Source of the DNA: Novosphingobium mathurense
Lineage (GTDB): Bacteria; Pseudomonadota; Alphaproteobacteria; Sphingomonadales; Sphingomonadaceae
Reading direction: 5' to 3'
NCBI RefSeq assembly: GCF_900168325.1
Contig: NZ_FVZE01000005.1
Coordinates: forward strand, 62,001-126,000
DNA length: 64,000 nt
Shown here: positions 45,230-53,537 of the stretch, piece by piece
How positions within the stretch are numbered: the first letter of the stretch is position 1
Layout of the letters: each line of letters begins with the position of its first letter
Position numbers and translations under genes: made by a program
Notes under the pieces: model-generated
The model's database searches: none
What the model was told of the DNA's origin: nothing
The model's input: only the letters and a program-made list of their open reading frames with translations

Positions 45230-46603
45230 ATGATCTTCACTGCAGTCCTGCTGGCCGTTTTCGGCCTTGGCCTCGTCGGCTGGTTTGCCGCACGGGCCAG
45301 GGCCAGGCTGCTCTATACCGGCCGGGGATCGATGCATTCGATGCCCGGCTACCATGGCTGGCACATGGCGCTGTGGATCGTGGCCCCGGCGCTGCTTGCC
45401 TGGGGTGTGTGGTCCGCAATCATGCCGGGCCTCGTCGAAAGCGCGGTCCTGGCCGATCCGGCCGCGGCCCAGTTGCCGCCGGATGCCATGAACCGCGCGG
45501 CGATCCTCGCCGATGCCAATGCCATCGCATCCAATCCCGATGCCGTTGCCTTCAATCCGCTGTCCAACGCCCTGGCCGAGCCGATGCGCGCGGCCCAGCA
45601 GCGCTTCGGCCTGATCGGGTCCCTGCTTGTCGTCATCGCGGCGCTGGCAGGCGGGGGCTACGGCTTCACCAAGCTGCGCGCGGGCTTCCCGGCGCGCACG
45701 CAGGTCGAGCGCGCCGTGCTCGGCCTCCTGCTGACCGCATCGCTGATGGCGATTCTCACCACGTTCGGGATTGTCGCCTCGCTGGTGTTCGAGGCCGGCC
45801 TGTTCTTCAGGGACGTCTCGCCCATCGCCTTCCTGACCGGCACCCACTGGGCGCCGGGCAATGCGGCTGGTGCCGACCTCGACGAGAATTTCGGCGCCGT
45901 GCCGCTGTTCTGGGGCACGATCTACATCGGCGCTGTCATCGCCATGCTGGTCGCCATCCCGCTCGGCCTGATGAGCGCGATCTACCTGACCCAGTATGCC
46001 TCGGGCCGCATCCGCAAGATCCTCAAGCCGATCCTCGAAATCCTCGCGGGCATTCCGACCGTCGTCTACGGCTATTTCGCCGCCCTGACGGTGGCCCCGA
46101 TCATCCGCGATTTCGCCGGCTCCATGGGCATGGCGAATCCCTCGACCGAGAGCGCGCTGGCCGCGGGTCTCGTGATGGGCGTGATGATCATTCCCTTCGT
46201 CTCCTCGATGGCGGACGATGCACTGGCTGCCGTGCCCCGCGCCATGAGCGACGGCTCGCTCGCGCTGGGTGCGACCAAGTCGGAGACCATCAAGAAGGTG
46301 CTGCTGCCCGCCGCGCTGCCGGGCATCGTCGCCGGCGTGATGCTGGCGATCAGCCGTGCCATCGGCGAAACCATGATCGTTGTCATGGCCGCCGGCGCCG
46401 CCGCGCGCCTTTCGGTCAATCCGTTCGATTCCATGACGACCGTGACCTACCAGATCGTCCAGCTGCTGACGGGCGACCAGGAATTCAACAGCCCCAAGAC
46501 GCTCTCGGCCTTCGCACTGGGCCTGGTGCTGTTCATCGTCACGCTGATTCTCAACATCATCGCCCTTCGGGTCGTGAAGCGTTTCCGGGAAGCATATGAC
46601 TGA
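45230..46603 (+). CDS. pstC: Phosphate ABC transporter permease PstC
   Basis: 457 residues, longer than the E. coli protein (319). An extra N-terminal part carries two or three hydrophobic segments and a soluble loop (residues about 60-120). This long form is typical of alphaproteobacteria. The permease core has YGYFAALTVAPIIRD and the EAA-like loop AMSDGSLALGATKSETIKKVLLPAALPGI. It overlaps pstA by eight bases. Confidence 0.94.
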   Translation: MIFTAVLLAVFGLGLVGWFAARARARLLYTGRGSMHSMPGYHGWHMALWIVAPALLAWGVWSAIMPGLVESAVLADPAAAQLPPDAMNRAAILADANAIASNPDAVAFNPLSNALAEPMRAAQQRFGLIGSLLVVIAALAGGGYGFTKLRAGFPARTQVERAVLGLLLTASLMAILTTFGIVASLVFEAGLFFRDVSPIAFLTGTHWAPGNAAGADLDENFGAVPLFWGTIYIGAVIAMLVAIPLGLMSAIYLTQYASGRIRKILKPILEILAGIPTVVYGYFAALTVAPIIRDFAGSMGMANPSTESALAAGLVMGVMIIPFVSSMADDALAAVPRAMSDGSLALGATKSETIKKVLLPAALPGIVAGVMLAISRAIGETMIVVMAAGAAARLSVNPFDSMTTVTYQIVQLLTGDQEFNSPKTLSAFALGLVLFIVTLILNIIALRVVKRFREAYD

Positions 46604-47486
46604 CGCAGGCTGGCAATCGCCCGAGTTCGCCCGGCGCCTGGCCAAACGCCATGCCGCAGAGCGCCGGTTCAAGTGGCTCGGCTTCAGTGCCATCGCGCTG
46701 AGCCTCGCCTTCCTCGCGCTGCTGCTCTTCATCATGCTGCGCAATGGCCTTGGCGGGATCGACTGGCAGTTTCTGTCGGGTTCGGATTCGACCAGTGCCA
46801 ACGTCGCGGGCGTGTGGGGCGCGACCAAGGGCTCGCTGCTGACGATGCTCGTCACGCTGCTGCTCTCGTTCCCGATGGGCGTGCTGGCTGCCGTCTATCT
46901 CGAGGAATTCGCGCCCAAGAACCGCCGCTGGGTGGAATGGGTCGAAGTCTCGATCAACAACCTGGCCGCGGTGCCGTCGATCATCTTCGGCCTGCTCGGC
47001 CTTGCCGTGTTCATCAACACGCTGGGCTTTCCGCGCTCTTCGCCGCTCGTTGGCGGCCTGACTCTGGCGCTGATGACGATGCCGGTCATCGTCATTTCGG
47101 GCCGCAACGCGATCAAGGCGGTGCCGCCCTCGATCCGCGATGCCGCGCTGGCGATCGGCGCAAGCAAGGTGCAGACCGTGTTCCACCACGTGCTGCCGCT
47201 TGCCCTGCCGGGCATCCTCACCGGCACGATCATCGGCATGGCCCGCGCGCTGGGTGAAACCGCGCCGCTGCTGATGATCGGCATGCGTGCCTTCGTCGCC
47301 ACCCCGCCGGGCGGGATCACCGATCCTTCCAGCGTGCTGCCGATGCAGATTTTCCTGTGGTCGGACGAAATCGACAAGGCCTTCGTCCAGAACACTTCCG
47401 CCGCCATCATCGTCCTGCTGGTCTTCCTGCTGGCGATGAACGGCCTTGCGATCTACCTTCGAAACAAGTTCGAAGTCCGCTGGTAG
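46596..47486 (+). CDS. pstA: Phosphate ABC transporter permease PstA
   Basis: 296 residues with six hydrophobic segments. The core has [35 protein letters not shown] and the EAA loop [31 protein letters not shown]. It pairs with PstC to form the channel through the inner membrane. Confidence 0.95.
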   Translation: MTDAGWQSPEFARRLAKRHAAERRFKWLGFSAIALSLAFLALLLFIMLRNGLGGIDWQFLSGSDSTSANVAGVWGATKGSLLTMLVTLLLSFPMGVLAAVYLEEFAPKNRRWVEWVEVSINNLAAVPSIIFGLLGLAVFINTLGFPRSSPLVGGLTLALMTMPVIVISGRNAIKAVPPSIRDAALAIGASKVQTVFHHVLPLALPGILTGTIIGMARALGETAPLLMIGMRAFVATPPGGITDPSSVLPMQIFLWSDEIDKAFVQNTSAAIIVLLVFLLAMNGLAIYLRNKFEVRW

Positions 47487-47490
47487 GGAC

Positions 47491-48252
47491 ATGACCGAAA
47501 CCAAGCTTACAGCCCGCAACGTCGACGTTTACTATGGCCAGAAGAAGGCCATCGACAACGTCTCGATCGATATCGACAACGGTCTCGTCACGGCATTCAT
47601 CGGCCCTTCGGGCTGCGGCAAGTCGACCTTCCTGCGTTCGCTGAACCGCATGAACGACACGATTGCCGATGCCCGCGTGACCGGCGAGATCCTGCTCGAC
47701 GGCGAGGACATCTACGCCGCATCGATGGACCCGGTCGCCCTGCGCGCCCGTGTCGGCATGGTGTTCCAGAAGCCGAACCCGTTCCCCAAGTCGATCTACG
47801 AGAACATCGCCTACGGTCCGCGCATCCACGGTCTGGCCTCGAACAAGGCCGACATGGATGTGGTCATCGAGCGTTCGCTGACCAAGGCCGGCCTTTGGGA
47901 AGAAGTGAAGGACCGCCTGCACGACGCCGGCACCGCACTTTCCGGCGGGCAGCAGCAGCGCCTGTGCATCGCGCGCGCCATCGCAGTCAGTCCCGAGGTG
48001 ATCCTGATGGACGAGCCGTGCTCCGCGCTCGACCCGATCGCGACTGCGAAGATCGAGGAGCTCATCGACGAGCTCAAGGAAAACTACGCCATCGTCATCG
48101 TCACCCACTCGATGCAGCAGGCCGCGCGCGTTTCGCAGCGCACCGCATTCTTCCACCTTGGCAACCTTGTGGAGTATGGTGAGACCGACCAGGTCTTCAC
48201 CAATCCGCGCGAGGAAAAGACCAAGGACTACATTACCGGCCGCTACGGCTGA
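47491..48252 (+). CDS. pstB: Phosphate ABC transporter ATPase PstB
   Basis: 253 residues from ATG 47491, four bases after the pstA stop. Walker A is [19 protein letters not shown], the signature is [14 protein letters not shown], and Walker B is [15 protein letters not shown]. It powers phosphate uptake and, with PhoU, passes the phosphate status to the kinase. Confidence 0.97.
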   Translation: MTETKLTARNVDVYYGQKKAIDNVSIDIDNGLVTAFIGPSGCGKSTFLRSLNRMNDTIADARVTGEILLDGEDIYAASMDPVALRARVGMVFQKPNPFPKSIYENIAYGPRIHGLASNKADMDVVIERSLTKAGLWEEVKDRLHDAGTALSGGQQQRLCIARAIAVSPEVILMDEPCSALDPIATAKIEELIDELKENYAIVIVTHSMQQAARVSQRTAFFHLGNLVEYGETDQVFTNPREEKTKDYITGRYG

Positions 48253-48265
48253 CAAGGAAATAGCC

Positions 48266-48961
48266 ATGGTTGACCATACCGTTAAGGCATTTGACTCCGA
48301 GATCGGACAGCTTCGTGGGCTCGTCGCCGAAATGGGCGGCCTGGCCGAAGTGGCGATCCGCGACGCGATTCAGGCGCTGACAAACCACGACGAGGAACTC
48401 GCCGGACAGGTCGTTGCCGCCGACGCCAAGCTCGACGCGCTCGAGGCCGAAGTGGACCGTCTCGCGGTGCGCACCATCGCCCTGCGCGCCCCGATGGCGG
48501 ACGATCTTCGCGACGTCATCGCCGCACTCAAGATCTCCGGCGTGATCGAGCGTATCGGCGACTATGCCAAGAACATCGCCAAGCGCGTGAATGCCCTCGA
48601 CGGGCGCAACAAGGTCGAGCCGATCACGCTCGTGCCCGCGATGGCCGAGATCGCCGAGGGCATGGTCCGTGACGTGCTCAACGCCTACGGGTCACGCGAT
48701 GCGGCGCTGGCGGTGGAAGTCATCCGCCGCGACCAGAAGCTGGACCAGTTCTACAACACGCTGTTCCGCTCGCTGCTGACGCACATGATGGAAAGCCCCT
48801 CGACCATTACCGTGGCGACGCAACTGCTCTTCATCGCCCGTAACCTCGAACGCATCGGCGATCATGCGACCAACGTCGCCGAGATGGTCTACTATGCCGC
48901 GACCGGTGAATACTGTACCGAGCGCGACAGCCAGACCGATGATACGGGGGCTCCGGAATGA
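48266..48961 (+). CDS. phoU: Phosphate signalling protein PhoU
   Basis: 231 residues from ATG 48266 with AAGGAAA upstream. It is a two-repeat helical bundle with the metal-site motifs IERIGDYAKNIAKR and LERIGDHATNVAEM. It keeps the PhoR kinase off while phosphate is plentiful. It overlaps phoB by four bases. Confidence 0.96.
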   Translation: MVDHTVKAFDSEIGQLRGLVAEMGGLAEVAIRDAIQALTNHDEELAGQVVAADAKLDALEAEVDRLAVRTIALRAPMADDLRDVIAALKISGVIERIGDYAKNIAKRVNALDGRNKVEPITLVPAMAEIAEGMVRDVLNAYGSRDAALAVEVIRRDQKLDQFYNTLFRSLLTHMMESPSTITVATQLLFIARNLERIGDHATNVAEMVYYAATGEYCTERDSQTDDTGAPE

Positions 48962-49644
48962 ACCCGAACGTCCTTGTCGTCGAAGACGACCGCGCGCTGT
49001 GCGAACTGTTGACCTGGAACCTCAGTGCCGAAGGCTATGAGGTGCGCAGCACCGGCGATGGCGAGGAAGCGCTCCTGCTGGTGCAGGAGCAGGCACCCGA
49101 TGCCATCGTCCTCGACTGGATGATCGAGAACGTGCCGGGCATCGAGGTCTGCCGCCAGCTGCGCAAGGATAAGGAAACCGCGCAGATCCCGATCCTCATG
49201 CTGACCGCGCGCGGTGAGGAAGAGGACATGATCCGCGGTCTCAAGACCGGCGCCGACGACTATGTCACCAAGCCGTTCAGCCCGCGCGAACTGTTGGCCC
49301 GCATCGAGGCGCTGCTGCGCCGCTCGCGGCCATCGCTGGCGGGCAGCGTGCTGCAGTGGGGCGATATAGAGCTCGACGCGACCTCGCACCGCGTGCGTCG
49401 CGGCGGCGAGCCGCTGCACCTGGGTCCCACCGAGTTTCGCCTGCTGCGTTATTTCATGGAACGACCCAATCGCGTCGTGTCGCGCCAGCAGATCCTCGAT
49501 GGCGTATGGGGCATGGATTCGGATATCGACGAACGCACCGTCGACGTCCACATCCGCCGCCTGCGCAAGGCGATCAACCGTGCCGGTGAAACCGACCCGA
49601 TCCGTACCGTCCGCGCCGCGGGCTACGCGATGGATGTCAACTGA
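48958..49644 (+). CDS. phoB: Phosphate regulon response regulator PhoB
   Basis: 228 residues. The receiver has the acidic pair VVEDD, the phospho-acceptor Asp in IVLDWMIENVPG, Thr in MLTARGEEED and Lys in DDYVTKPFSP, all intact. The C-terminal winged helix has LGPTEFRLLRYFMERPNRVVSRQQILDGVWG and TVDVHIRRLRKAI. It should bind the 11-bp-spaced Pho boxes found around this locus. The gene lies at the end of the pst operon. Confidence 0.95.
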   Translation: MNPNVLVVEDDRALCELLTWNLSAEGYEVRSTGDGEEALLLVQEQAPDAIVLDWMIENVPGIEVCRQLRKDKETAQIPILMLTARGEEEDMIRGLKTGADDYVTKPFSPRELLARIEALLRRSRPSLAGSVLQWGDIELDATSHRVRRGGEPLHLGPTEFRLLRYFMERPNRVVSRQQILDGVWGMDSDIDERTVDVHIRRLRKAINRAGETDPIRTVRAAGYAMDVN

Positions 49645-49663
49645 CGCCGATCCGGTAAGGCGA

Positions 49664-49738
49664 GGGGCCTGCGCTGTGATCGCGCGGCCCCGGCCATCAT
49701 GCGCATCTCTCAGGTTATATTCCGCTCAGGATGAGCGG
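49664..49738. terminator. Two hairpins between convergent phoB and glycosyltransferase genes
   Basis: ggggcc-t-gcgc / gcgc-ggcccc (49664-49691) and ccgctca-gga-tgagcgg (49722-49738) lie in the 107-bp gap. They probably end the two convergent operons. Confidence 0.5.
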
Positions 49739-49751
49739 CGCGTGCGATTCT

Positions 49752-50822
49752 TTAGGCGGCTGAGAGCAGGTCTCGTTCGGCGTCGTCCGCGGCGGTGGAG
49801 ATCGCGCTCAGGAACTGGTCTGTGGCGCGTTCCCAGGAATAGAGGTCTCCGAGCCGCGCCGCATCGTCGCGGCTGACCGTCAGGGCACGCGTAATGGCTG
49901 TGTCGAGTGCGTTATCGACGGCGCCTGCCGGGCGCGGCAGGCGGGCATCCACACCGCATCCATCGGTTCCGAGAATGTCGACCGGACCAGTGACCGGGAA
50001 ACCCGCAACCGGCGTGCCGCAGGCGAGCGCTTCGATCACGACAAGCCCGAAGGTGTCGGTGAGGCTGGGAAACACGAAGCAGTCGGCGGCGCGGTAGGCG
50101 CTCGCCAGTTCCTCGCCCGACAGCGCGCCGAGGAAGTGGACGTGCGGATAGCGCCGGCGCAGGCTTTCGAGCGCCGGGCCGTCGCCGACGACGACCTTGC
50201 TGCCCGGTACCTCCGCATCGAGGAAGGCTTCCAGGTTCTTCTCCGGCGCGACACGGCCGACGTTGAGCAGGACCGGGCCGGGCAGGGCGCACATGGCCGG
50301 GTGGCGTGGGCCTACGGGCGTAAACAGGTGCTGGTCGATGCCGCGGCTCCAGCGCCGGGTATGGCCGATCCCGCGACCTGCCAGTTCCTGCGCGAAACTG
50401 CGGGTGGAGACGAGCACGGCGCGGCTCGGCGCATGGAAGCGCTGCATGATCGGCCAGAAGCACTCGGCGCTGATCCCGGTGCGCACCGCGGCATATTCGG
50501 GAAAGCGGGTGTGGAACGCCGATGTGAACGGCACCCCGCGCGACAGGCACCAGCCCCGAGCGGCCCAGCCGATCGGTCCTTCGGTGGCGATGTGGACGAT
50601 GTCGGGCCGGGACCGGTCGAGCATCCGGCGCACGCCGAAACGCGGTGCCATGGCCAACCGGATCGAGGCATAGCCGGGCATCGGCACGGTCAGGAAGTGC
50701 TCCGGCGTGACCCGGTCGACTTCGTGCCCCCGGCGCTGCAGTTCGTCGAGCGTGGCCGAGAGCGAGCGGACGACGCCGTTGACTTGGGGAAGCCAGGCGT
50801 CGGTCGCGAGGGTGAGCCTCAC
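49752..50822 (-). CDS. GT4-type glycosyltransferase, probable diacylglycerol glycosyltransferase of the lipid-remodelling pair
   Basis: 356 residues. The N-terminus LTLATDAWLPQVNGVVRSLSATL is typical of GT4 enzymes close to MgtA/SqdX. NVGRVAPEKNLEAFL and the donor-site TDTFGLVVIEALACG follow, with Asp in place of the first Glu of the usual E-x7-E. It overlaps the PlcP-like phosphoesterase by four bases. In alphaproteobacteria a plcP-glycosyltransferase pair replaces phospholipids by glycolipids when phosphate is scarce: PlcP frees diacylglycerol and the transferase adds sugar. Its exact sugar is not deducible. A mannosyltransferase of another lipid pathway is an alternative. Confidence 0.8.
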   Translation of the reverse strand: MRLTLATDAWLPQVNGVVRSLSATLDELQRRGHEVDRVTPEHFLTVPMPGYASIRLAMAPRFGVRRMLDRSRPDIVHIATEGPIGWAARGWCLSRGVPFTSAFHTRFPEYAAVRTGISAECFWPIMQRFHAPSRAVLVSTRSFAQELAGRGIGHTRRWSRGIDQHLFTPVGPRHPAMCALPGPVLLNVGRVAPEKNLEAFLDAEVPGSKVVVGDGPALESLRRRYPHVHFLGALSGEELASAYRAADCFVFPSLTDTFGLVVIEALACGTPVAGFPVTGPVDILGTDGCGVDARLPRPAGAVDNALDTAITRALTVSRDDAARLGDLYSWERATDQFLSAISTAADDAERDLLSAA

Positions 50823-51736
50823 GCGCCGACCCTGGCAGGAGTTTCTGTCGGGGTGCCTGCCGGGGTTGCCGCTCCGGAGGGCACGCCAGCCGGTGAAGCG
50901 TGGTCGTGGCCGCCGGTTTCAGCGACCCAGTCGATGATCGCGATCTCGCCGGAAAGGCTTTCGGCCAGCGCCGTACAGCTCTCGACCCAGTCGCCGTCGT
51001 TGTAATAGGTGATGCCGCCGAACTGGCGGATCTCGGCGCAGTGGATATGGCCGCACACGACGCCGTCGAAGCCGCGGTTGATCGCTTCGCTTGCCACCGC
51101 TTCCTCGTAGCTGCACACGTACTGGACCGCGTTCTTCACCTTCTTCTTCATATAGGCGGAAAGCGACCAGTACGGCATCTTCAGGCGGCGGCGCACGGCG
51201 TTGAAGGCGATGTTGGCGCGCAGCAGCATGCCGTATGCCTTGTCGCCCAGGAAGGCGAGCCACTTGTGGTAGAGCACGACGCCGTCGAAGGCATCGCCGT
51301 GCGTCACCAGCAGGCGGCGCCCGTCGAGCGTCTCGTGCACTGCCTCCAGCACCAGTTCGACGCCGCCGAAGGTCAGCCCGGCATAGTCGCGCAGCATTTC
51401 GTCGTGATTGCCGGCGATGAACACCACACGTGTGCCGCGATGCGCCATCTTGAGGATGCGGCGGATCACTTCGTTGTGGGCATCGGGCCAGTACCAGCCC
51501 TTACGCAGGCGCCAGCCGTCGACGATGTCGCCGACCAGATAGAGCGTCTGGCATTCCACCGAGCGCAGGAAGTCCACAAGCATTGCGGCATTGCAGCCGC
51601 GCGTTCCCAGGTGAACGTCGGAAATCCAGATCGTGCGATACTTGCGCTTGGGCCGAAAGCCCTTCGGGTCCGGCAAGTCCAGCCAGGCCGGAATTTTGCC
51701 GCTGCGTTCGAGAAGACTGTCGACATCGGTCCGCAT
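50819..51736 (-). CDS. PlcP-like metallophosphoesterase (phospholipase C of phosphate starvation)
   Basis: 305 residues from ATG 51736. Calcineurin-like metal motifs are in order: SDVHLGTRG, GDIVDGW, GNHDEML, THGDAFDG and GHIHCAEIR. The protein looks like the UDP-2,3-diacylglucosamine hydrolase-related group that includes rhizobial PlcP. Three things favour the PlcP role: the glycosyltransferase partner, the Pho-box-like repeats in front, and the pho genes next door. An acidic-Pro-Ala tail (PAGVPSGAATPAGTP) follows the domain. LpxH/LpxI-type lipid A hydrolase is the alternative, but the context argues against it. Confidence 0.8.
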   Translation of the reverse strand: MRTDVDSLLERSGKIPAWLDLPDPKGFRPKRKYRTIWISDVHLGTRGCNAAMLVDFLRSVECQTLYLVGDIVDGWRLRKGWYWPDAHNEVIRRILKMAHRGTRVVFIAGNHDEMLRDYAGLTFGGVELVLEAVHETLDGRRLLVTHGDAFDGVVLYHKWLAFLGDKAYGMLLRANIAFNAVRRRLKMPYWSLSAYMKKKVKNAVQYVCSYEEAVASEAINRGFDGVVCGHIHCAEIRQFGGITYYNDGDWVESCTALAESLSGEIAIIDWVAETGGHDHASPAGVPSGAATPAGTPTETPARVGA

Positions 51737-51796
51737 CAGAATGCTTCCCCCGGTTGTTACCGGTGTTTTTCTTCGCATTTTCCGGTTGCGCGGGCG

Positions 51797-51823
51797 TGAC
51801 GTTTGCGGGTCAGTTTGATGACA
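51797..51823 (-). promoter_or_regulatory. Predicted PhoB box facing the PlcP-like gene
   Basis: Read on the minus strand, TGTCA (51819-51823) and CGTCA (51797-51801) are 22 bp apart, with a degenerate TGACC in the middle position. The direction is toward the gene starting at 51736. Confidence 0.55.
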
Positions 51824-51842
51824 GTGCCAGTTTTCACGCACT

Positions 51843-51869
51843 TGTCATCGATATGTCACCCGTTCGTCA
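51843..51869 (+). promoter_or_regulatory. Predicted PhoB box facing the second response regulator gene
   Basis: TGTCA (51843), TGTCA (51854) and CGTCA (51865) lie 11 bp apart on the plus strand, about 45 bp before the start at 51914. It lies back to back with the box for the PlcP-like gene. Confidence 0.7.
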
Positions 51870-51913
51870 CACTACAGCGGCAGTAACCCCAACGTATTGA
51901 CAAGGCGGGGGCA

Positions 51914-52588
51914 ATGCGGCGCATCGACATTCTATTGGCAAGCGAACTGACCGGAGGGCTGGCGCCCTTCCGGCACGACGACTTTGAGGTTGTACTGCAT
52001 CGCTGGACCGATTTTGCCGAACTGCCGCTGATCGAAGGGGCGCTCTGGATCTTCATCGACTGGGTTCTGCCTGAGATGTCGGGTCTTGAACTGTGTCGGC
52101 GGCTGCGTGCCGATGCGATCACGTCGCATGCGCACGTCACGATCGTTCTGGAAGAAGACAACGTCGAGGACCGCAAGCGCGCGCTGCGCATGGGCGCTGA
52201 CGACTACATGGTCGGCCCGCTCACCCGCAACGCGCTGCTTGACCGGGTCCTGGGCGCGAGCGTGAGCGAACAGGACAGCGCCGGGATCCGGGTGGTCGCG
52301 CAAGGCGAACTGACCGTCGATCTTGCCGCATTCCAGGCTCGCTGGCAGGGCAAGCCGATCTCGCTGATGCCCAACGAACTGCGTCTGCTGCGCTATTTCA
52401 TCGAGCATCCCGGCCGGGTCTTCACCCGTACGCAGCTCATCGCCGCGCTCGGCAAGCAGGAGCCGCCGGTGGACGAACGCACCGTCGATGTCTGGATCGG
52501 ACGCCTGCGCCGGGCCCTGAAGGGCGTGGGCGCAGGCAATCCTTTGCGTACGGTGCGCTCGCTCGGCTACGTCTTCGACACGCTCTGA
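51914..52588 (+). CDS. PhoB-like response regulator with degenerate receiver domain
   Basis: 224 residues. The C-terminal OmpR/PhoB winged helix is complete (LMPNELRLLRYFIEHPGRVFTRTQLIAALG, TVDVWIGRLRRALKG) and close to PhoB. The N-terminal receiver keeps an Asp in the acceptor position (D49, FIDWVLPEMSG). It lacks the acidic pair (LLASELTG in place of VVEDD), has Glu in place of the switch Thr (VLEEDN), and has Gly in place of the conserved Lys (DDYMVGPLT, residue 101). Phosphorylation in the normal way is unlikely, so activity is probably set by its amount. It has its own Pho box, is divergent from the PlcP-like gene and has no partner kinase beside it. Confidence 0.85.
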   Translation: MRRIDILLASELTGGLAPFRHDDFEVVLHRWTDFAELPLIEGALWIFIDWVLPEMSGLELCRRLRADAITSHAHVTIVLEEDNVEDRKRALRMGADDYMVGPLTRNALLDRVLGASVSEQDSAGIRVVAQGELTVDLAAFQARWQGKPISLMPNELRLLRYFIEHPGRVFTRTQLIAALGKQEPPVDERTVDVWIGRLRRALKGVGAGNPLRTVRSLGYVFDTL

Positions 52589-52594
52589 GGCGGC

Positions 52595-53170
52595 TCAGCC
52601 GAGCCAGCCCGCGGTCTGCGCCAGCAGCCACAGGCCAATCACCAGGAACAGCAGCGCCGCGACCGTGCGCACGACGTTGAGCGGTACCCGCTTGATGATC
52701 TCGTTGCCGAGGAACACGGCCGGTACGTTGGCGATCATCATGCCGATGGTGGTTCCGGCCATCACCGGCAGGACGCTCTGGAAGCGCGCGCCCAGCGCGA
52801 TCGTGGCAAGTTGCGTCTTGTCGCCCATCTCGACGATGAAGAAGGCGATCGTGGTCGCCAGGAACGGGCCGAAGCGACTGGGCCTGGCCTCTTCGTCCTC
52901 GTCGAACTTGTCGGGGATCAGCGTCCAGGCGGCCATCAGGATGAAGCTGGCGGCAACCAGATAACGGAACCACAGGCCGTCGAGGAAGGCAGCGGCCTGT
53001 TCGCCGACAAGCGCGGCCAGGAAGTGGTTGGCCAGCGTCGCGACGAAAATGCCCGCGACGATCGGCCAGGGACGCTTGAACCGCGTGGCCAGGACGATGG
53101 CGAGCAGCTGCGTCTTGTCACCGATCTCGGCGAGGGCGACGACGGCTGTCGATGTGAGCAGGGCTTCCAA
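52595..53170 (-). CDS. TMEM165/Gdt1-family cation exporter (probably manganese)
   Basis: 191 residues starting at TTG 53170, with GGAG about 8 bp upstream. Both family motifs E-x-G-D-K-T are present (VVALAEIGDKTQLLAIVLA and FFIVEMGDKTQLATIALGA), each at the start of a three-helix half, with a charged loop between (DEDEEARPSRFG). Family members export Mn2+ or Ca2+. The Mn role is supported here by a yybP-ykoY riboswitch in its leader. A frame running upstream to 53608 covers the riboswitch and terminator and is not coding. Confidence 0.87.
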   Translation of the reverse strand: MEALLTSTAVVALAEIGDKTQLLAIVLATRFKRPWPIVAGIFVATLANHFLAALVGEQAAAFLDGLWFRYLVAASFILMAAWTLIPDKFDEDEEARPSRFGPFLATTIAFFIVEMGDKTQLATIALGARFQSVLPVMAGTTIGMMIANVPAVFLGNEIIKRVPLNVVRTVAALLFLVIGLWLLAQTAGWLG

Positions 53171-53279
53171 GGTATTCTCCGGGCCGGGCGACAGACAAGA
53201 CAATAGCGCGGCAGAACCCGCCCGGCCGAGCGGAGCTGCAACGCCATTGGTCTCGCCCGAACGGTTGTCCGTTCTCCTG

Positions 53280-53365
53280 TGCGCCATGGTCTCTCGACCA
53301 AGTATGTTGACGACAGGCCACTGACGGTCCGCTTGCGCGGGCGCCAGCTGGCTACTCCCCAGATG
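53280..53365 (-). ncRNA. yybP-ykoY (manganese) riboswitch
   Basis: On the minus strand, GGGGAGTAGC (53360-53351) and GTCAACATACT (53311-53301) match the two conserved loop strands of the yybP-ykoY Mn2+ riboswitch. Between them is a hairpin CCGC-GCAA-GCGG. After them GGTC-GAGA-GACC (53299-53288) forms a GNRA-capped stem. The P1 pairing is weak by eye. About 110 nt separate it from the TTG start of the exporter, room for an expression platform. Mn2+ binding should turn the gene on. Confidence 0.85.
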
Positions 53366-53448
53366 ACAGCGCGCCTCTAACCGCTGGCCTGCCGCTTGGC
53401 AAGGCGTTGCTGAGCAAGAGAAGCGCGGGATTACATGCACGAAGACAG

Positions 53449-53483
53449 AAAAAGGGGCCCGATCGCCTGAGCGACCGGGCCCC
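53449..53483 (-). terminator. Intrinsic terminator of the lipoprotein/TonB receptor operon
   Basis: On the minus strand GGGGCCCGGTCGC-TCAG-GCGATCGGGCCCC is followed by TTTTT (53453-53449). It ends transcription of the TonB receptor gene; the Mn riboswitch transcript must start between here and about 53366. Confidence 0.85.
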
Positions 53484-53537
53484 GAGGTTGCCGTAGGAAG
53501 GGCAGGGACCTTCCCAGTGAGGATCAGGATCCTCGGG

